A stretch of 37,981 nucleotides of DNA, taken from RGIG1959 sp964564305 (GTDB taxonomy: Bacteria > Bacillota > Clostridia > Oscillospirales > Acutalibacteraceae). Position 1 is the stretch's first letter. Each line of letters opens with the position of its first letter. A model generated the notes under the pieces. That model saw nothing but the letters and a program-made list of their open reading frames with translations, was not told the origin of the DNA and ran no database searches. This document shows positions 16,083 to 24,214 of the stretch, one piece after another. The stretch covers positions 1 through 37,981 of the forward strand of contig CAZMAM010000010.1 of assembly GCA_964564305.1 (NCBI GenBank), in the 5' to 3' direction. The translations under genes were made by a program, and so were the position numbers.

Positions 16083-16095
16083 GGATATGACGGCC

Positions 16096-16797
16096 ATGAA
16101 ACGGATCTTGGTATGCGAAGACGAAATTTCCATTCGGGAATTTGTGGTGATTAATTTAAAGCGCGCGGGATATGAAGTGATGGAAGCCGGATCCGGAGAG
16201 GAAGCGCTCAAAAAATACGACGATGCCGCCGAAAAACCGGATATTGCTTTGCTGGATATTATGCTTCCCGGAGCGGATGGGTTTTCGGTGTGCCGCAGCC
16301 TAAGACAGCGAAGCGATTCTATGGGCATCATTATGCTCACCGCCCGTACACAGGAAATGGAAAAGGTGGGCGGGCTGATGATGGGAGCGGACGATTATGT
16401 TACGAAGCCGTTTAGCCCTTCCGAACTGATTGCACGGATTGATGCGCTGTACCGCAGGGTGGATGCTGTGAGGGATCAGCGGCAGGTTCAGTATCTGGAA
16501 GAAATTCGCCAAGGGGATTTTGTGCTGAATCTGCGCGGTCGTCAGCTGTTTCGCAAAGGCAAGCCGGTGGAACTGACTCAGCTGGAATTTCAAATTATTG
16601 AATATTTTTTTACCAATCCCGGAAAACCCCTGAGCCGAACCGATATTCTCCGTCAGGTATGGGGAGAGGATTATTACGGCGATGAAAAAATCGTGGACGT
16701 CAATATCCGGCGGCTGCGCATGAAGATTGAGAAAAACCCTTCCAGCCCGGAGCACATTATGACGGTGTGGGGCCTTGGGTATCAGTGGAAAACATAA
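16096..16797 (+). CDS. OmpR/PhoB-family response regulator
   Basis: The 233-residue protein has a receiver domain with the acidic pocket CEDE (about 7-10), phospho-acceptor Asp54 in LLDIMLPGADGF, Thr82 in MLTART and Lys104 in VTKPF. A C-terminal winged-helix DNA-binding domain follows (TQLEFQIIEYFFTNPGKPLSRTDILRQVWG and VDVNIRRLRMKIE). I place the start at ATG 16096 (MKRILVCEDE); an ATG at 16087 exists but sits only 1-2 bases after AAGGA. It is 38 bases upstream of its kinase. The regulon is not visible here; the adjacent lipoprotein is a candidate partner. Confidence 0.92.
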   Translation: MKRILVCEDEISIREFVVINLKRAGYEVMEAGSGEEALKKYDDAAEKPDIALLDIMLPGADGFSVCRSLRQRSDSMGIIMLTARTQEMEKVGGLMMGADDYVTKPFSPSELIARIDALYRRVDAVRDQRQVQYLEEIRQGDFVLNLRGRQLFRKGKPVELTQLEFQIIEYFFTNPGKPLSRTDILRQVWGEDYYGDEKIVDVNIRRLRMKIEKNPSSPEHIMTVWGLGYQWKT

Positions 16798-16835
16798 GCG
16801 AGAGCCGATAAACGCATCGCGAAAGGGGGGGCAAG

Positions 16836-18251
16836 ATGAAAAAAGGGATTACCCGCCGCTGGCTGATTAACGGCCTTGGGGTTATCGTATTGCTTTTGAT
16901 TGTTTTCGAACTTGCCTTCGCCATGCTGATTCGTGAGTATTGCTACCAAAGCGTTCAGTCTCAGTTATCCGACCGCGCGGAATCCGTTGCGGATTTGTTT
17001 ACGCAATATACACAGGATCCCCAGTTTGAGTTCGAGTCAATCGCGCGCAGCCTTGCCGAAAACTTCGACGAAACCGACCGCATGGAACTGCAGATGGTCA
17101 GTCCACAGGGATATGTGATGCTTTCTTCCAGCGGGTTTGCCCCGCCCAGCGAACAGGTTCCGGAATACGAGCGGGCGCTTGCTGCGGAAAATCATTTGGC
17201 GGCGTGGCACGGCAACAGCGAAGCGGGAGAAAATATCATGGCCGTCAGTGTGATTCTCTCCGACGCGCAGGGAAAGGTTTACGGAGGCGCGCGGTATGTG
17301 ACGTCCCTTGCCGGCGTCGACAGGCAAATGATGACGTGGATTGCCGTGATGGTGATGGTCGGGTTATTGATTGTAGTGGTGGTGATGCTTTCCAGCTCGT
17401 ATTTTGTCAGTTCCATCATCAACCCGATTAAAGAAATCGGTCAGACGGCGCACACCATCGCCAACGGGGATTACAACGCCCGCATCGAGAAAAAATACGA
17501 TGACGAAATCGGCGAATTGGCGGACACCATCAATCATATGGCGCAGGGCATTTCCCAAGGGGAACAGATGAAAAACGAGTTTATCGCCTCGGTGTCCCAC
17601 GAACTGCGCACGCCTCTCACCGCAATTACCGGCTGGAGCGAGACCCTGCGGGAAAGCGGGGGAAACGATGACGAAATCATGCAAAAGGGGTTGCAGGTCA
17701 TTTCTAATGAGGCGACCCGCCTTTCCGGTATCGTGGAAGAGTTGCTGGATTTTTCCCGGCTGCAAAGCGGACAGCTGGAACTGCATATGGTGCAAATGGA
17801 TGTTTTGGCGGAATTGGAGGAAACGATTCTTCTGTTTCGCGAGCCGGCTGCCAGAGAGGGGCTGACCGTCGATTACATCGAGTGTATCCATTTGCCGCCG
17901 ATCATGGGGGATCCCGCGCGAATCCGGCAGGTCTTTATCAATGTGATGGATAACGCCATCAAATATTCCGCCCCCGGAGGGGTGGTTCATGTGGAAGCCC
18001 GGCTGATCGGATCTACGATCAAGGTAATTATCAGCGATAACGGAGAGGGTATCGCTCCCGAATCGCTGCCGCACGTCAAAGAGCGGTTTTACCGCGCCAA
18101 TCCCGTTCGCCCGGGATCCGGAATCGGTTTGGCATTGGCGGACGATATTGTGAAGCGCCATAACGGCACATTGGAAATCGAGAGTGCTCAGGGCGTCGGC
18201 ACAACCGTGACCATCCGTCTTCCGGTCGCCAGAACGGAGGAATCCGGCTGA
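16836..18251 (+). CDS. Membrane sensor histidine kinase
   Basis: The 471-residue kinase has transmembrane helices at about 10-31 and 166-190 flanking an extracytoplasmic sensor of roughly 130 residues. A HAMP domain (INPIKEIGQTAHTIANGDYNARI) follows, then HisKA with phospho-accepting His255 in SVSHELRTPL, and HATPase_c with N-box NVMDNAIKYS near 370, G1 SDNGEGIAPE near 399 and G2 GSGIGLALADDIV near 427. No PAS domain is seen between HAMP and HisKA. The organisation is PhoR/WalK-like but the ligand cannot be read from the sequence. ATG 16836 follows GGGGGGG. It pairs with the response regulator at 16096-16797. Confidence 0.92.
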   Translation: MKKGITRRWLINGLGVIVLLLIVFELAFAMLIREYCYQSVQSQLSDRAESVADLFTQYTQDPQFEFESIARSLAENFDETDRMELQMVSPQGYVMLSSSGFAPPSEQVPEYERALAAENHLAAWHGNSEAGENIMAVSVILSDAQGKVYGGARYVTSLAGVDRQMMTWIAVMVMVGLLIVVVVMLSSSYFVSSIINPIKEIGQTAHTIANGDYNARIEKKYDDEIGELADTINHMAQGISQGEQMKNEFIASVSHELRTPLTAITGWSETLRESGGNDDEIMQKGLQVISNEATRLSGIVEELLDFSRLQSGQLELHMVQMDVLAELEETILLFREPAAREGLTVDYIECIHLPPIMGDPARIRQVFINVMDNAIKYSAPGGVVHVEARLIGSTIKVIISDNGEGIAPESLPHVKERFYRANPVRPGSGIGLALADDIVKRHNGTLEIESAQGVGTTVTIRLPVARTEESG

Positions 18252-18332
18252 GTCATTCGTTAAGAGAGGAACGATCAACGATCAAGCAATCCAAAAAGTC
18301 ACTGAGAAGCAGTGCAGAAGGGAAACAGCGGC

Positions 18333-19349
18333 ATGGCAAAAAAGAAAAAATCTAAGAAGACCTCTATCGGCGGGCAGGCGTTAATCGAAGGTGTCATGAT
18401 GCGCGGCCCGTACAAAACCGCCATGGCGGTGCGCCATACCAGCGGCGAAATCCGTACGGAGGTCTGGGAAAATAATTCCAAAAAGCCCCTCATTATGCGC
18501 ATTCCGGTTATTCGCGGCGTTTTTAATTTTATCGATTCCCTGATTGTCGGCTACCGGTGCCTGATGAAATCCGCTAAAATGAGCGGAATGGAGGAATTGG
18601 AGGACGATGGGGAATCCTCTCCGGAAGATTTGGAAAAGCAAAACCGCTTTGTTCAGAAAGTGATGCCGGTGGTCACCGTGGCGGCGGCGGTACTGGGCGT
18701 AGGGCTTGCCGTATTTCTCTTTTTGTATCTCCCGGTTGTGGCTTACGATCTCGGTGTGAAAGGTCTCGCGATGCTTACGGTTTTGCCCGGCGGAGGATCC
18801 CGTGCTGCGGCGGACGCTTTGGCGGAAGTCTGGCGGCAAAACGGTTTTGCCAAAGCGCTGGTGACCGGTATTTTAAAGATTGTGATTTTCCTTTGCTATA
18901 TGTTGCTGGTCTCTCAGCTTAAAGATATCAAGCGGGTGTTTCGGTATCACGGGGCGGAGCATAAGACCATTTTCTGTTACGAACACGGTAAGCCCCTTAC
19001 GGTGGAAAATGTCCGACCCGAAAGTCGGTTTCACCCGCGCTGCGGAACCTCTTTTATGATTTTGATGATGTTTGTGGGGATTGCCGTTTCTTTGTTTATA
19101 CCCGCGTCTCTGCCCTCGTGGCTGTACGCGGCGGTCAAGCTGCTGACGCTTCCGGTGGTTGTCGGAATCGGTTATGAGCTGCTAAAGCTCGCCGGAAGAT
19201 ACGATAACCTGCTCACTCGCATTATTTCCGCTCCGGGAAAATGGATGCAGCGCATCACCACCAAAGAGCCGACCGATGATATGATTGAGTGTGCCATCAC
19301 CGCTTTTCTGGCGGTTGTTCCCGAAGATGAAGAGGCGGATAACTGGTAA
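18333..19349 (+). CDS. yqhQ: YqhQ-like DUF1385 membrane protein
   Basis: DUF1385 proteins are conserved membrane proteins of Firmicutes with no settled function. The 338-residue product shows SIGGQALIEGVMMRGP near the start and the family signature HGAEHKTIFCYEHGKPLT with ENVRPESRFHPRCGTSF (about 206-240). Hydrophobic segments lie at about 110-137, 172-192 and 240-260, plus a weaker one after them. ATG 18333 follows GAAGGG; a GTG at 18312 is possible but has a poorer ribosome site. prmC starts 5 bases after its stop, the common yqhQ-prmC arrangement in Clostridia. Confidence 0.9.
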   Translation: MAKKKKSKKTSIGGQALIEGVMMRGPYKTAMAVRHTSGEIRTEVWENNSKKPLIMRIPVIRGVFNFIDSLIVGYRCLMKSAKMSGMEELEDDGESSPEDLEKQNRFVQKVMPVVTVAAAVLGVGLAVFLFLYLPVVAYDLGVKGLAMLTVLPGGGSRAAADALAEVWRQNGFAKALVTGILKIVIFLCYMLLVSQLKDIKRVFRYHGAEHKTIFCYEHGKPLTVENVRPESRFHPRCGTSFMILMMFVGIAVSLFIPASLPSWLYAAVKLLTLPVVVGIGYELLKLAGRYDNLLTRIISAPGKWMQRITTKEPTDDMIECAITAFLAVVPEDEEADNW

Positions 19350-19354
19350 AGCAT

Positions 19355-20191
19355 ATGACGTACTGTGAAGCGTTTGGACAGCTCAAACGACAATTGCAAA
19401 AGGCGGGGTGTGACAGCCCCGCCTTTGATGCGATTCAGCTTTTGGAAGCTTTTGCCGAGATGCCCCGAAAAACCCGGCCAAGCGCTGATGCTCTGCCGCC
19501 GGGCGCTTGGGAAAAACTGAAAGCCGCCGCAAACCGCCGTGCGGCGGGTGAACCGCTTCAATACATTTTGGGGGAATGGGATTTTCTCACGCTCACCCTT
19601 TCGATGGGAAAAGGCGTGCTGATTCCCGGGCCGGATACCGAAGTGCTGTGTGAAACGGCGGCCAATAAGCTGCGCGGAATACCTTTTCCGCAAGTACTGG
19701 ATTTGTGTGCGGGATCCGGGTGTGTAGGGCTTGGGGTCTGTTCGCTTTTGCCGAGTGCTCGGGTGACCGCAGTAGAGCTTTCCGATGCCGCTTTCGGCTA
19801 TTTAAGCGAAAACATTCGTCGGTATCCGCAATACACTGTTTGTGCCGTAAAAGACGATGTGCTGTGCCCGCGCAAAGCGTATCCAAATTACGACGCCATT
19901 CTCTGTAATCCGCCGTATATTCCCACCGGGGATATCCCCGCTTTAATGCGGGAAGTCAGGGCGGAACCGGTTATGGCGCTCGACGGGGGAGCCGACGGGC
20001 TGCGCTTTTACCGTCCCATCGGCGACATATGGGCGTTGCATCTCAAACCGGGGGGATGGCTTGCGGTTGAGGTCGGTTTGGGGCAGGCGCAGGCGGTGGC
20101 GGACATTTTCCGGCAAGCCGGTTTGCGGGATATCGGACAGGTGCCGGATGCCGCGGGCATTTTGCGAGTGGTAACCGCGCGCCGTCCTTGA
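19355..20191 (+). CDS. prmC: PrmC, release-factor glutamine methyltransferase
   Basis: PrmC (HemK) methylates the glutamine of the GGQ motif in peptide release factors RF1 and RF2 using SAM. The 278-residue product has an N-terminal helical substrate-binding domain, GEPLQYILGEWDF, the SAM-binding LDLCAGSGCVGLG near 115 and the diagnostic NPPY at 185-188, followed by IPTGDI. The usual PRPETE segment reads PGPDTE here. Its frequent neighbour prfA (RF1) is not present; convergent ABC genes begin 11 bases after its stop. Confidence 0.93.
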   Translation: MTYCEAFGQLKRQLQKAGCDSPAFDAIQLLEAFAEMPRKTRPSADALPPGAWEKLKAAANRRAAGEPLQYILGEWDFLTLTLSMGKGVLIPGPDTEVLCETAANKLRGIPFPQVLDLCAGSGCVGLGVCSLLPSARVTAVELSDAAFGYLSENIRRYPQYTVCAVKDDVLCPRKAYPNYDAILCNPPYIPTGDIPALMREVRAEPVMALDGGADGLRFYRPIGDIWALHLKPGGWLAVEVGLGQAQAVADIFRQAGLRDIGQVPDAAGILRVVTARRP

Positions 20192-20202
20192 TGCTTTGCG
20201 GG

Positions 20203-21891
20203 TTATTCGCTCTCGGCGAACTGCGCCCGGTAAAGCCGCCAGTACGCGCCATGACGCGCCAGCAGTTCCTCGTGAGTGCCTTGTTCCGCCACATTGCCGT
20301 CTTCCAGAACCAATATCGTGTCCGCATCCCGAATGGTTGAAAGTCGGTGAGCGATGATAAAGGCGGTTTTTCCCTGCATCATGCGGCGAAAAGCGCTATG
20401 GGTGCGCTGCTCGGTGAGAATATCCACCGAGCTGGTCGCTTCATCTAAGATTAGCATCGGTGCGTTCGGCAGCATGGCGCGCGCTACCGTAAGCAACTGT
20501 TTTTGCCCGGCGGAAAGGGCTTCTCCCCGCGCGGTCAGTTCGGTTTCATATTGTTTGGGCAGGCGGCGGATAAACCCGTGCGCGTGTGCCGCTTTTGCCG
20601 CCGCTACGGCTTGCTCATCCGTGGCGTCCGGCTTTCCGTAAACGATGTTGTCCTTCACCGTTCCGGAAAACAGCCAGGTATCCTGTAAAACCATGCCGAA
20701 ACATTTCCTCAGGGAATCTCTCGGCATCGTGCGAATATCGGTTCCGTTGACGGTGATTTTTCCTTTATCCGGATCGTAAAAGCGCATCAGCAAATTGATG
20801 AGGGTGGTTTTTCCCGCTCCCGTTCGCCCGACAATCGCCACCGTTGTACCCTGAGGCACGGTCAGATTAAAATCTCGAATGAGCGGGCGGTCGGGATGAT
20901 AGGCAAAGCTCACATGTTCAAATCGGATTTCTCCGGCAATCGGTTCAACGTTTCCGTCCGGCTCCGGCTCCGGTGTGTCCAAAATTTCCGTTATGCGCCG
21001 AAAGGACGCCGCAGCCAGTTGTAATTGCATGATTACGGAGGTGATTTCGTTTAACGGTTTGGCAAACTGGGCGGTATATGTGAGGAAGCTCGCAATTTTT
21101 CCGGCGGAAAGCCCCGCAAAAATGCCCCCGATTCCGACAAGGACATAGGCGATATTGTTGACAAACCGCGTGGAAGGATTCACTAAAGCGGATGCGAATT
21201 GCGCGCGGTAACCGCAGTCGTACAGTTCGGCATTAATGCGGTTAAACCGTTTTTCGGCTTCTTCTTCGTAACCGAATGCCTGTACCGTGCGTACACCGTT
21301 AATCATCTCCTCAGCGCAGCCGTTCAAATCCCCCTGTGTCTTTGCCTGTGCGGCAAATTTTTTGTTGCCGTAACGGGTGATGAAAAATCCTGCCAAAAAG
21401 CACAGCGGGGTGGCCAGTACCGCGACCAATGCCACCGCAGGGTGAATTTTCAGCATAAAGATCAGCGAAATTACCGCTGTCAGCAGGCCGGAAATCAGCT
21501 GGACAATGCCTTGGCTCAACCCCTCGTACACCGCATCGGCGTCCGCGCCGAAACGTGCCGTCATATCTCCGTGGGTGTGGGTATCGAAATATTTGACCTC
21601 AAGGCGTTGCAGCTTGGCAAACAGTGCCTGTCGGAGAGCTTGCACCGTACGGGCGGCGACCCGTGCTGCCGCCGTTGCCGTGAAAACCTGAAGCAGGCAT
21701 CCGGTGACGGCGAGTACCGCTACCCACAGGCAGTAGCGTACCAAGCCGGAAATATTTCCGGGCATGCAATCTATCGCTCTGCCGATTAAATCCGGAACCG
21801 TCAAAAGCGCCAGATTTCCGCCCAGCGAGCACAGCGCGACCGCGATCAGCCACCGTTTGCCGTTTCCCATATAAGCCAACAGCCGTTTCAC
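20203..21891 (-). CDS. ABC exporter half-transporter with canonical nucleotide site (second subunit)
   Basis: The 562-residue protein has an N-terminal six-helix exporter domain and a C-terminal nucleotide-binding domain: Walker A GRTGAGKTT near 355, signature LSAGQKQL near 458, Walker B LILDEATSSVD with catalytic Glu484, and switch His515 in AHRLST. The start is GTG at 21891, overlapping the upstream stop by 4 bases and preceded by a near-perfect AGGAGGTGA. The longer open frame reaching 22152 lies inside the partner gene and is rejected. Its intact Glu and His complement the degenerate partner, as in heterodimeric exporters of the TM287/288, LmrCD and BmrCD type. The substrate is unknown; multidrug or lipid export is typical. 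Confidence 0.92.
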   Translation of the reverse strand: MKRLLAYMGNGKRWLIAVALCSLGGNLALLTVPDLIGRAIDCMPGNISGLVRYCLWVAVLAVTGCLLQVFTATAAARVAARTVQALRQALFAKLQRLEVKYFDTHTHGDMTARFGADADAVYEGLSQGIVQLISGLLTAVISLIFMLKIHPAVALVAVLATPLCFLAGFFITRYGNKKFAAQAKTQGDLNGCAEEMINGVRTVQAFGYEEEAEKRFNRINAELYDCGYRAQFASALVNPSTRFVNNIAYVLVGIGGIFAGLSAGKIASFLTYTAQFAKPLNEITSVIMQLQLAAASFRRITEILDTPEPEPDGNVEPIAGEIRFEHVSFAYHPDRPLIRDFNLTVPQGTTVAIVGRTGAGKTTLINLLMRFYDPDKGKITVNGTDIRTMPRDSLRKCFGMVLQDTWLFSGTVKDNIVYGKPDATDEQAVAAAKAAHAHGFIRRLPKQYETELTARGEALSAGQKQLLTVARAMLPNAPMLILDEATSSVDILTEQRTHSAFRRMMQGKTAFIIAHRLSTIRDADTILVLEDGNVAEQGTHEELLARHGAYWRLYRAQFAESE

Positions 21892-23603
21892 GCGATCACC
21901 TCCTGCGAGACAGCCATCTCTCGGTAAAGCGGGCATGTCTTCATCAGTTGTTCGTGCGTTCCTTGGCCGATCAGTTTTCCCTCGTCCATTACCAAAAGAA
22001 GATCGGCGTGCTTTACGGCCCGTATGCGCTGGGAAACCACAAACACAGTGGTGGATTTCAGCTGAGAAACGGCCTGCTGCAGGGCCGCATCGGTCGCGTA
22101 ATCCAAGGCGGAGGAGGCATCGTCCAACAGCAAAAATTCCGCTTTCCGGCACAGCGCACGCGCAATTGCCAGCCGCTGCCGCTGTCCCCCCGAAAGATTT
22201 GCGCCGCCGCGCTCAACAGGGGATTCGTATTGTTTTGGCATTGACTCGATAAATTCCACCGCTTGAGCAGCCTCGGCCGCCGCTTTTACGTCACTGTCCG
22301 TTGCCTGTGCGGCGCCCAGCCGGATGTTTTGCGCTATCGTTCCCGAAAACAGTTCGGGTTTTTGCGCAACATAGGCGAATTTTTCCCGAAGCGTTTTCAG
22401 CGGATAATCCCGCACATCGGCACCGTTTATCCGGATGTTTCCCTGACCGGCGTCGTAAAATCGCATCATCAGCCGCAAAAGCGTGGATTTTCCGGAACCC
22501 GTACCGCCCAAAATGCCCACGGTAGCTCCGCGCGGAACGGAGAAGCTGATTTGATTGAGATCGTTTTCTCCGCTGTTATACGAAAACCCGACATTTTCAA
22601 AAACAACCGCGTTTGCCGTTTGATTTTCTCTGGCGCCGGTTCCGTCTGTCAAAGCAGGTTCGGTGTGCAAAATTTCCGCCACCCTGCAGGCACTGGCATA
22701 AGCCTTGGTGTACATGCCCACCAGATTGGCCGTGACGGTCAGCGCCGCTAAAATTTGTGTGACATATTGAATAAACGCCACGATTTCACCTGTGGTCAGT
22801 TCCCCCGCCGCCACCCGGACGTTGCCGATACCGAGAATACCGAGGATGGCCAAATCCATCACCAAAACAGTCGCGGGGTTGAGCAAAGCGGAAATCCGCG
22901 CCGCTTTCAGGGAGCGGTCGGTGTGCTCCCGCACGGCGTGATCAAAGCGCGATTGTTCCGCTTTCCGTCGGGCAAAGGCCCGAACCACGCGAACGCCGCT
23001 TAAATTTTCCGAAACAATACCGGTCAGTTTATCCAGTTTGCTTTGTACCGTTCGGTGAAGCGGAACGGTCAGCCGGGAAACCAGCCACAAAATACCGAGA
23101 AAAACTGGTGTTGCCGCCAATATGACTAAGGCCAGCCGCCAATCGATAGAAGCCGCCATCACCACTCCGCCGATGCAGAGAAAAGGAGCGCGAATTACCA
23201 GTCGGATCAGCATGGCGACCGCATACTGCAGTTGGTTGACATCGCTGGTCAGCCGTGTGGTCAGGGTGGCCTCGCCGTAACCGTCGATTTGATTGGGAGA
23301 AAGCCGCATCATGCGGTCAAACAGATCCCGCCGAAGCTCGGTGCCGAATCCCTGCGAAGTGCGCGATGCCATATATTGGCAAATCAGCGCGGAACCGAAC
23401 CCCAGGCAGACAATGCCCAGCATGACAAGCCCGGCGTAAATCAGGGTCTTTGTGTTGTGCGCGGCCAATTCGTTATCGATAACCTGCGCCATAAAAAGCG
23501 GCAGGAAAAGCTCCAGTATCGCTTCCAGAAGCTTAGCTGCAGGTCCGATAATGCAATACCATATATACGGTTTCAGGTATTTTCCGAATGTTTTGCGAAT
23601 CAA
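21888..23603 (-). CDS. ABC exporter half-transporter with degenerate nucleotide site (first subunit)
   Basis: The 571-residue protein has an exporter membrane domain (about 1-320) and a nucleotide-binding domain: Walker A GGTGSGKST near 366, signature LSGGQRQR near 469, and Walker B LLLDDASSALD. The catalytic Glu after Walker B is Asp (near 495), and the switch His is Gln (VVSQR, near 525). This is the known signature of the degenerate-site subunit of heterodimeric exporters, usually encoded first, as here. ATG at 23603 follows GGAAGGA. Its promoter is divergent from the small Cys-rich gene. Confidence 0.93.
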   Translation of the reverse strand: MIRKTFGKYLKPYIWYCIIGPAAKLLEAILELFLPLFMAQVIDNELAAHNTKTLIYAGLVMLGIVCLGFGSALICQYMASRTSQGFGTELRRDLFDRMMRLSPNQIDGYGEATLTTRLTSDVNQLQYAVAMLIRLVIRAPFLCIGGVVMAASIDWRLALVILAATPVFLGILWLVSRLTVPLHRTVQSKLDKLTGIVSENLSGVRVVRAFARRKAEQSRFDHAVREHTDRSLKAARISALLNPATVLVMDLAILGILGIGNVRVAAGELTTGEIVAFIQYVTQILAALTVTANLVGMYTKAYASACRVAEILHTEPALTDGTGARENQTANAVVFENVGFSYNSGENDLNQISFSVPRGATVGILGGTGSGKSTLLRLMMRFYDAGQGNIRINGADVRDYPLKTLREKFAYVAQKPELFSGTIAQNIRLGAAQATDSDVKAAAEAAQAVEFIESMPKQYESPVERGGANLSGGQRQRLAIARALCRKAEFLLLDDASSALDYATDAALQQAVSQLKSTTVFVVSQRIRAVKHADLLLVMDEGKLIGQGTHEQLMKTCPLYREMAVSQEVIA

Positions 23604-23733
23604 AGCGATGATTTTCCTTCCGTTGAAATATGATGACGGTGCCGTGCGGTTGTTAAAAGCATGAACGGCCGCGCAAAGCGATTTTTAAAGCCGAAAGCGC
23701 TTGCTGCTCTTTTTCTATGTTGGCTCCAAAGTT

Positions 23734-23761
23734 ATTATAGCACATTTGCGCTTGATGGCAA
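23734..23761 (-). promoter_or_regulatory. Promoter of the ABC exporter operon
   Basis: On the minus strand TTGCCA (23761-23756), a 16-base spacer and TATAAT (23739-23734). Its -35 overlaps the -35 of the divergent plus-strand promoter by two bases, so the two polymerases would compete. Confidence 0.75.
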
Positions 23762-23780
23762 TACACAGTCGTGGTATAGT
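23752..23780 (+). promoter_or_regulatory. Promoter of the small Cys-rich protein gene
   Basis: TTGATG (23752-23757), a 17-base spacer and TATAGT (23775-23780), about 60 bases upstream of the ATG. Confidence 0.65.
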
Positions 23781-23838
23781 ATATTATCCTGTTTGATTCG
23801 TTAGAAAACAAATGGATTCCAAGAGGGGAGATTTTGTG

Positions 23839-24048
23839 ATGAGTCTTTTAATAAAAGATACCACCCGCGAGGAGCGGGAGGAGATTATTCGGCGCTCGCT
23901 CGACTGCGGTGCGGGCGGGTGTGAAAATTGCTCTTCGTGCTGTTTGGGCGGCGGTGACCCGTTTCATATGTACCGCGATTATATCGAGGGCAAAAAAGAA
24001 ATTGCCGAGTGTAACGCGGCATACCGTGCCAATTATCAGATTGGGTAA
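23839..24048 (+). CDS. Small Cys-rich protein of unknown function
   Basis: The product is 69 residues from ATG 23839, which lies 8 bases after GGGGAG; the frame is open to 23812 but without a better ribosome site. It begins with a charged helix (TREEREEIIRRSL), then GCENCSSCCLGGGDPF with four cysteines in a row of CxxCxxCC, then MYRDYIEGKKEIAECNAAYRANYQ. The cysteine cluster could bind zinc or iron-sulfur. There is no signal peptide, so it is probably cytoplasmic. I do not know a named family. Its own promoter and good ribosome site support expression. It sits between the exporter operon and pgk. Confidence 0.7.
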   Translation: MSLLIKDTTREEREEIIRRSLDCGAGGCENCSSCCLGGGDPFHMYRDYIEGKKEIAECNAAYRANYQIG

Positions 24049-24151
24049 CGGGTGAGCGGTAATTCTCAACCCGGCAATCCGATTCCGTGGAGAACTATCG
24101 CGTTATGCTGGTTATGCTGGGGAAAATTTCCGTGAATCTGCGCAAAAGCCC

Positions 24152-24180
24152 TTGAAAAGTTTGCGTTGATAGGGTACAAT
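24152..24180 (+). promoter_or_regulatory. Promoter of pgk
   Basis: TTGAAA (24152-24157), a 17-base spacer and TACAAT (24175-24180), about 34 bases upstream of the pgk start codon. Confidence 0.75.
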
Positions 24181-24214
24181 ATCACCATCACAGGAAAAGG
24201 GGTGTCTTAGGGCT

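Noticed and set aside
15210..16340. 376-codon minus-strand open frame opposite the lipoprotein and regulator genes
   Set aside because: It spans two real genes, is low-complexity in character and matches no family.
17364..18278. 304-codon minus-strand open frame opposite the histidine kinase
   Set aside because: It is antisense to conserved HAMP, HisKA and HATPase motifs, so it is a shadow.
20203..22152. Longer start for the second ABC subunit at 22152
   Set aside because: The extra 87 residues lie in another frame inside the partner gene, look non-protein-like, and a perfect ribosome site precedes GTG 21891.
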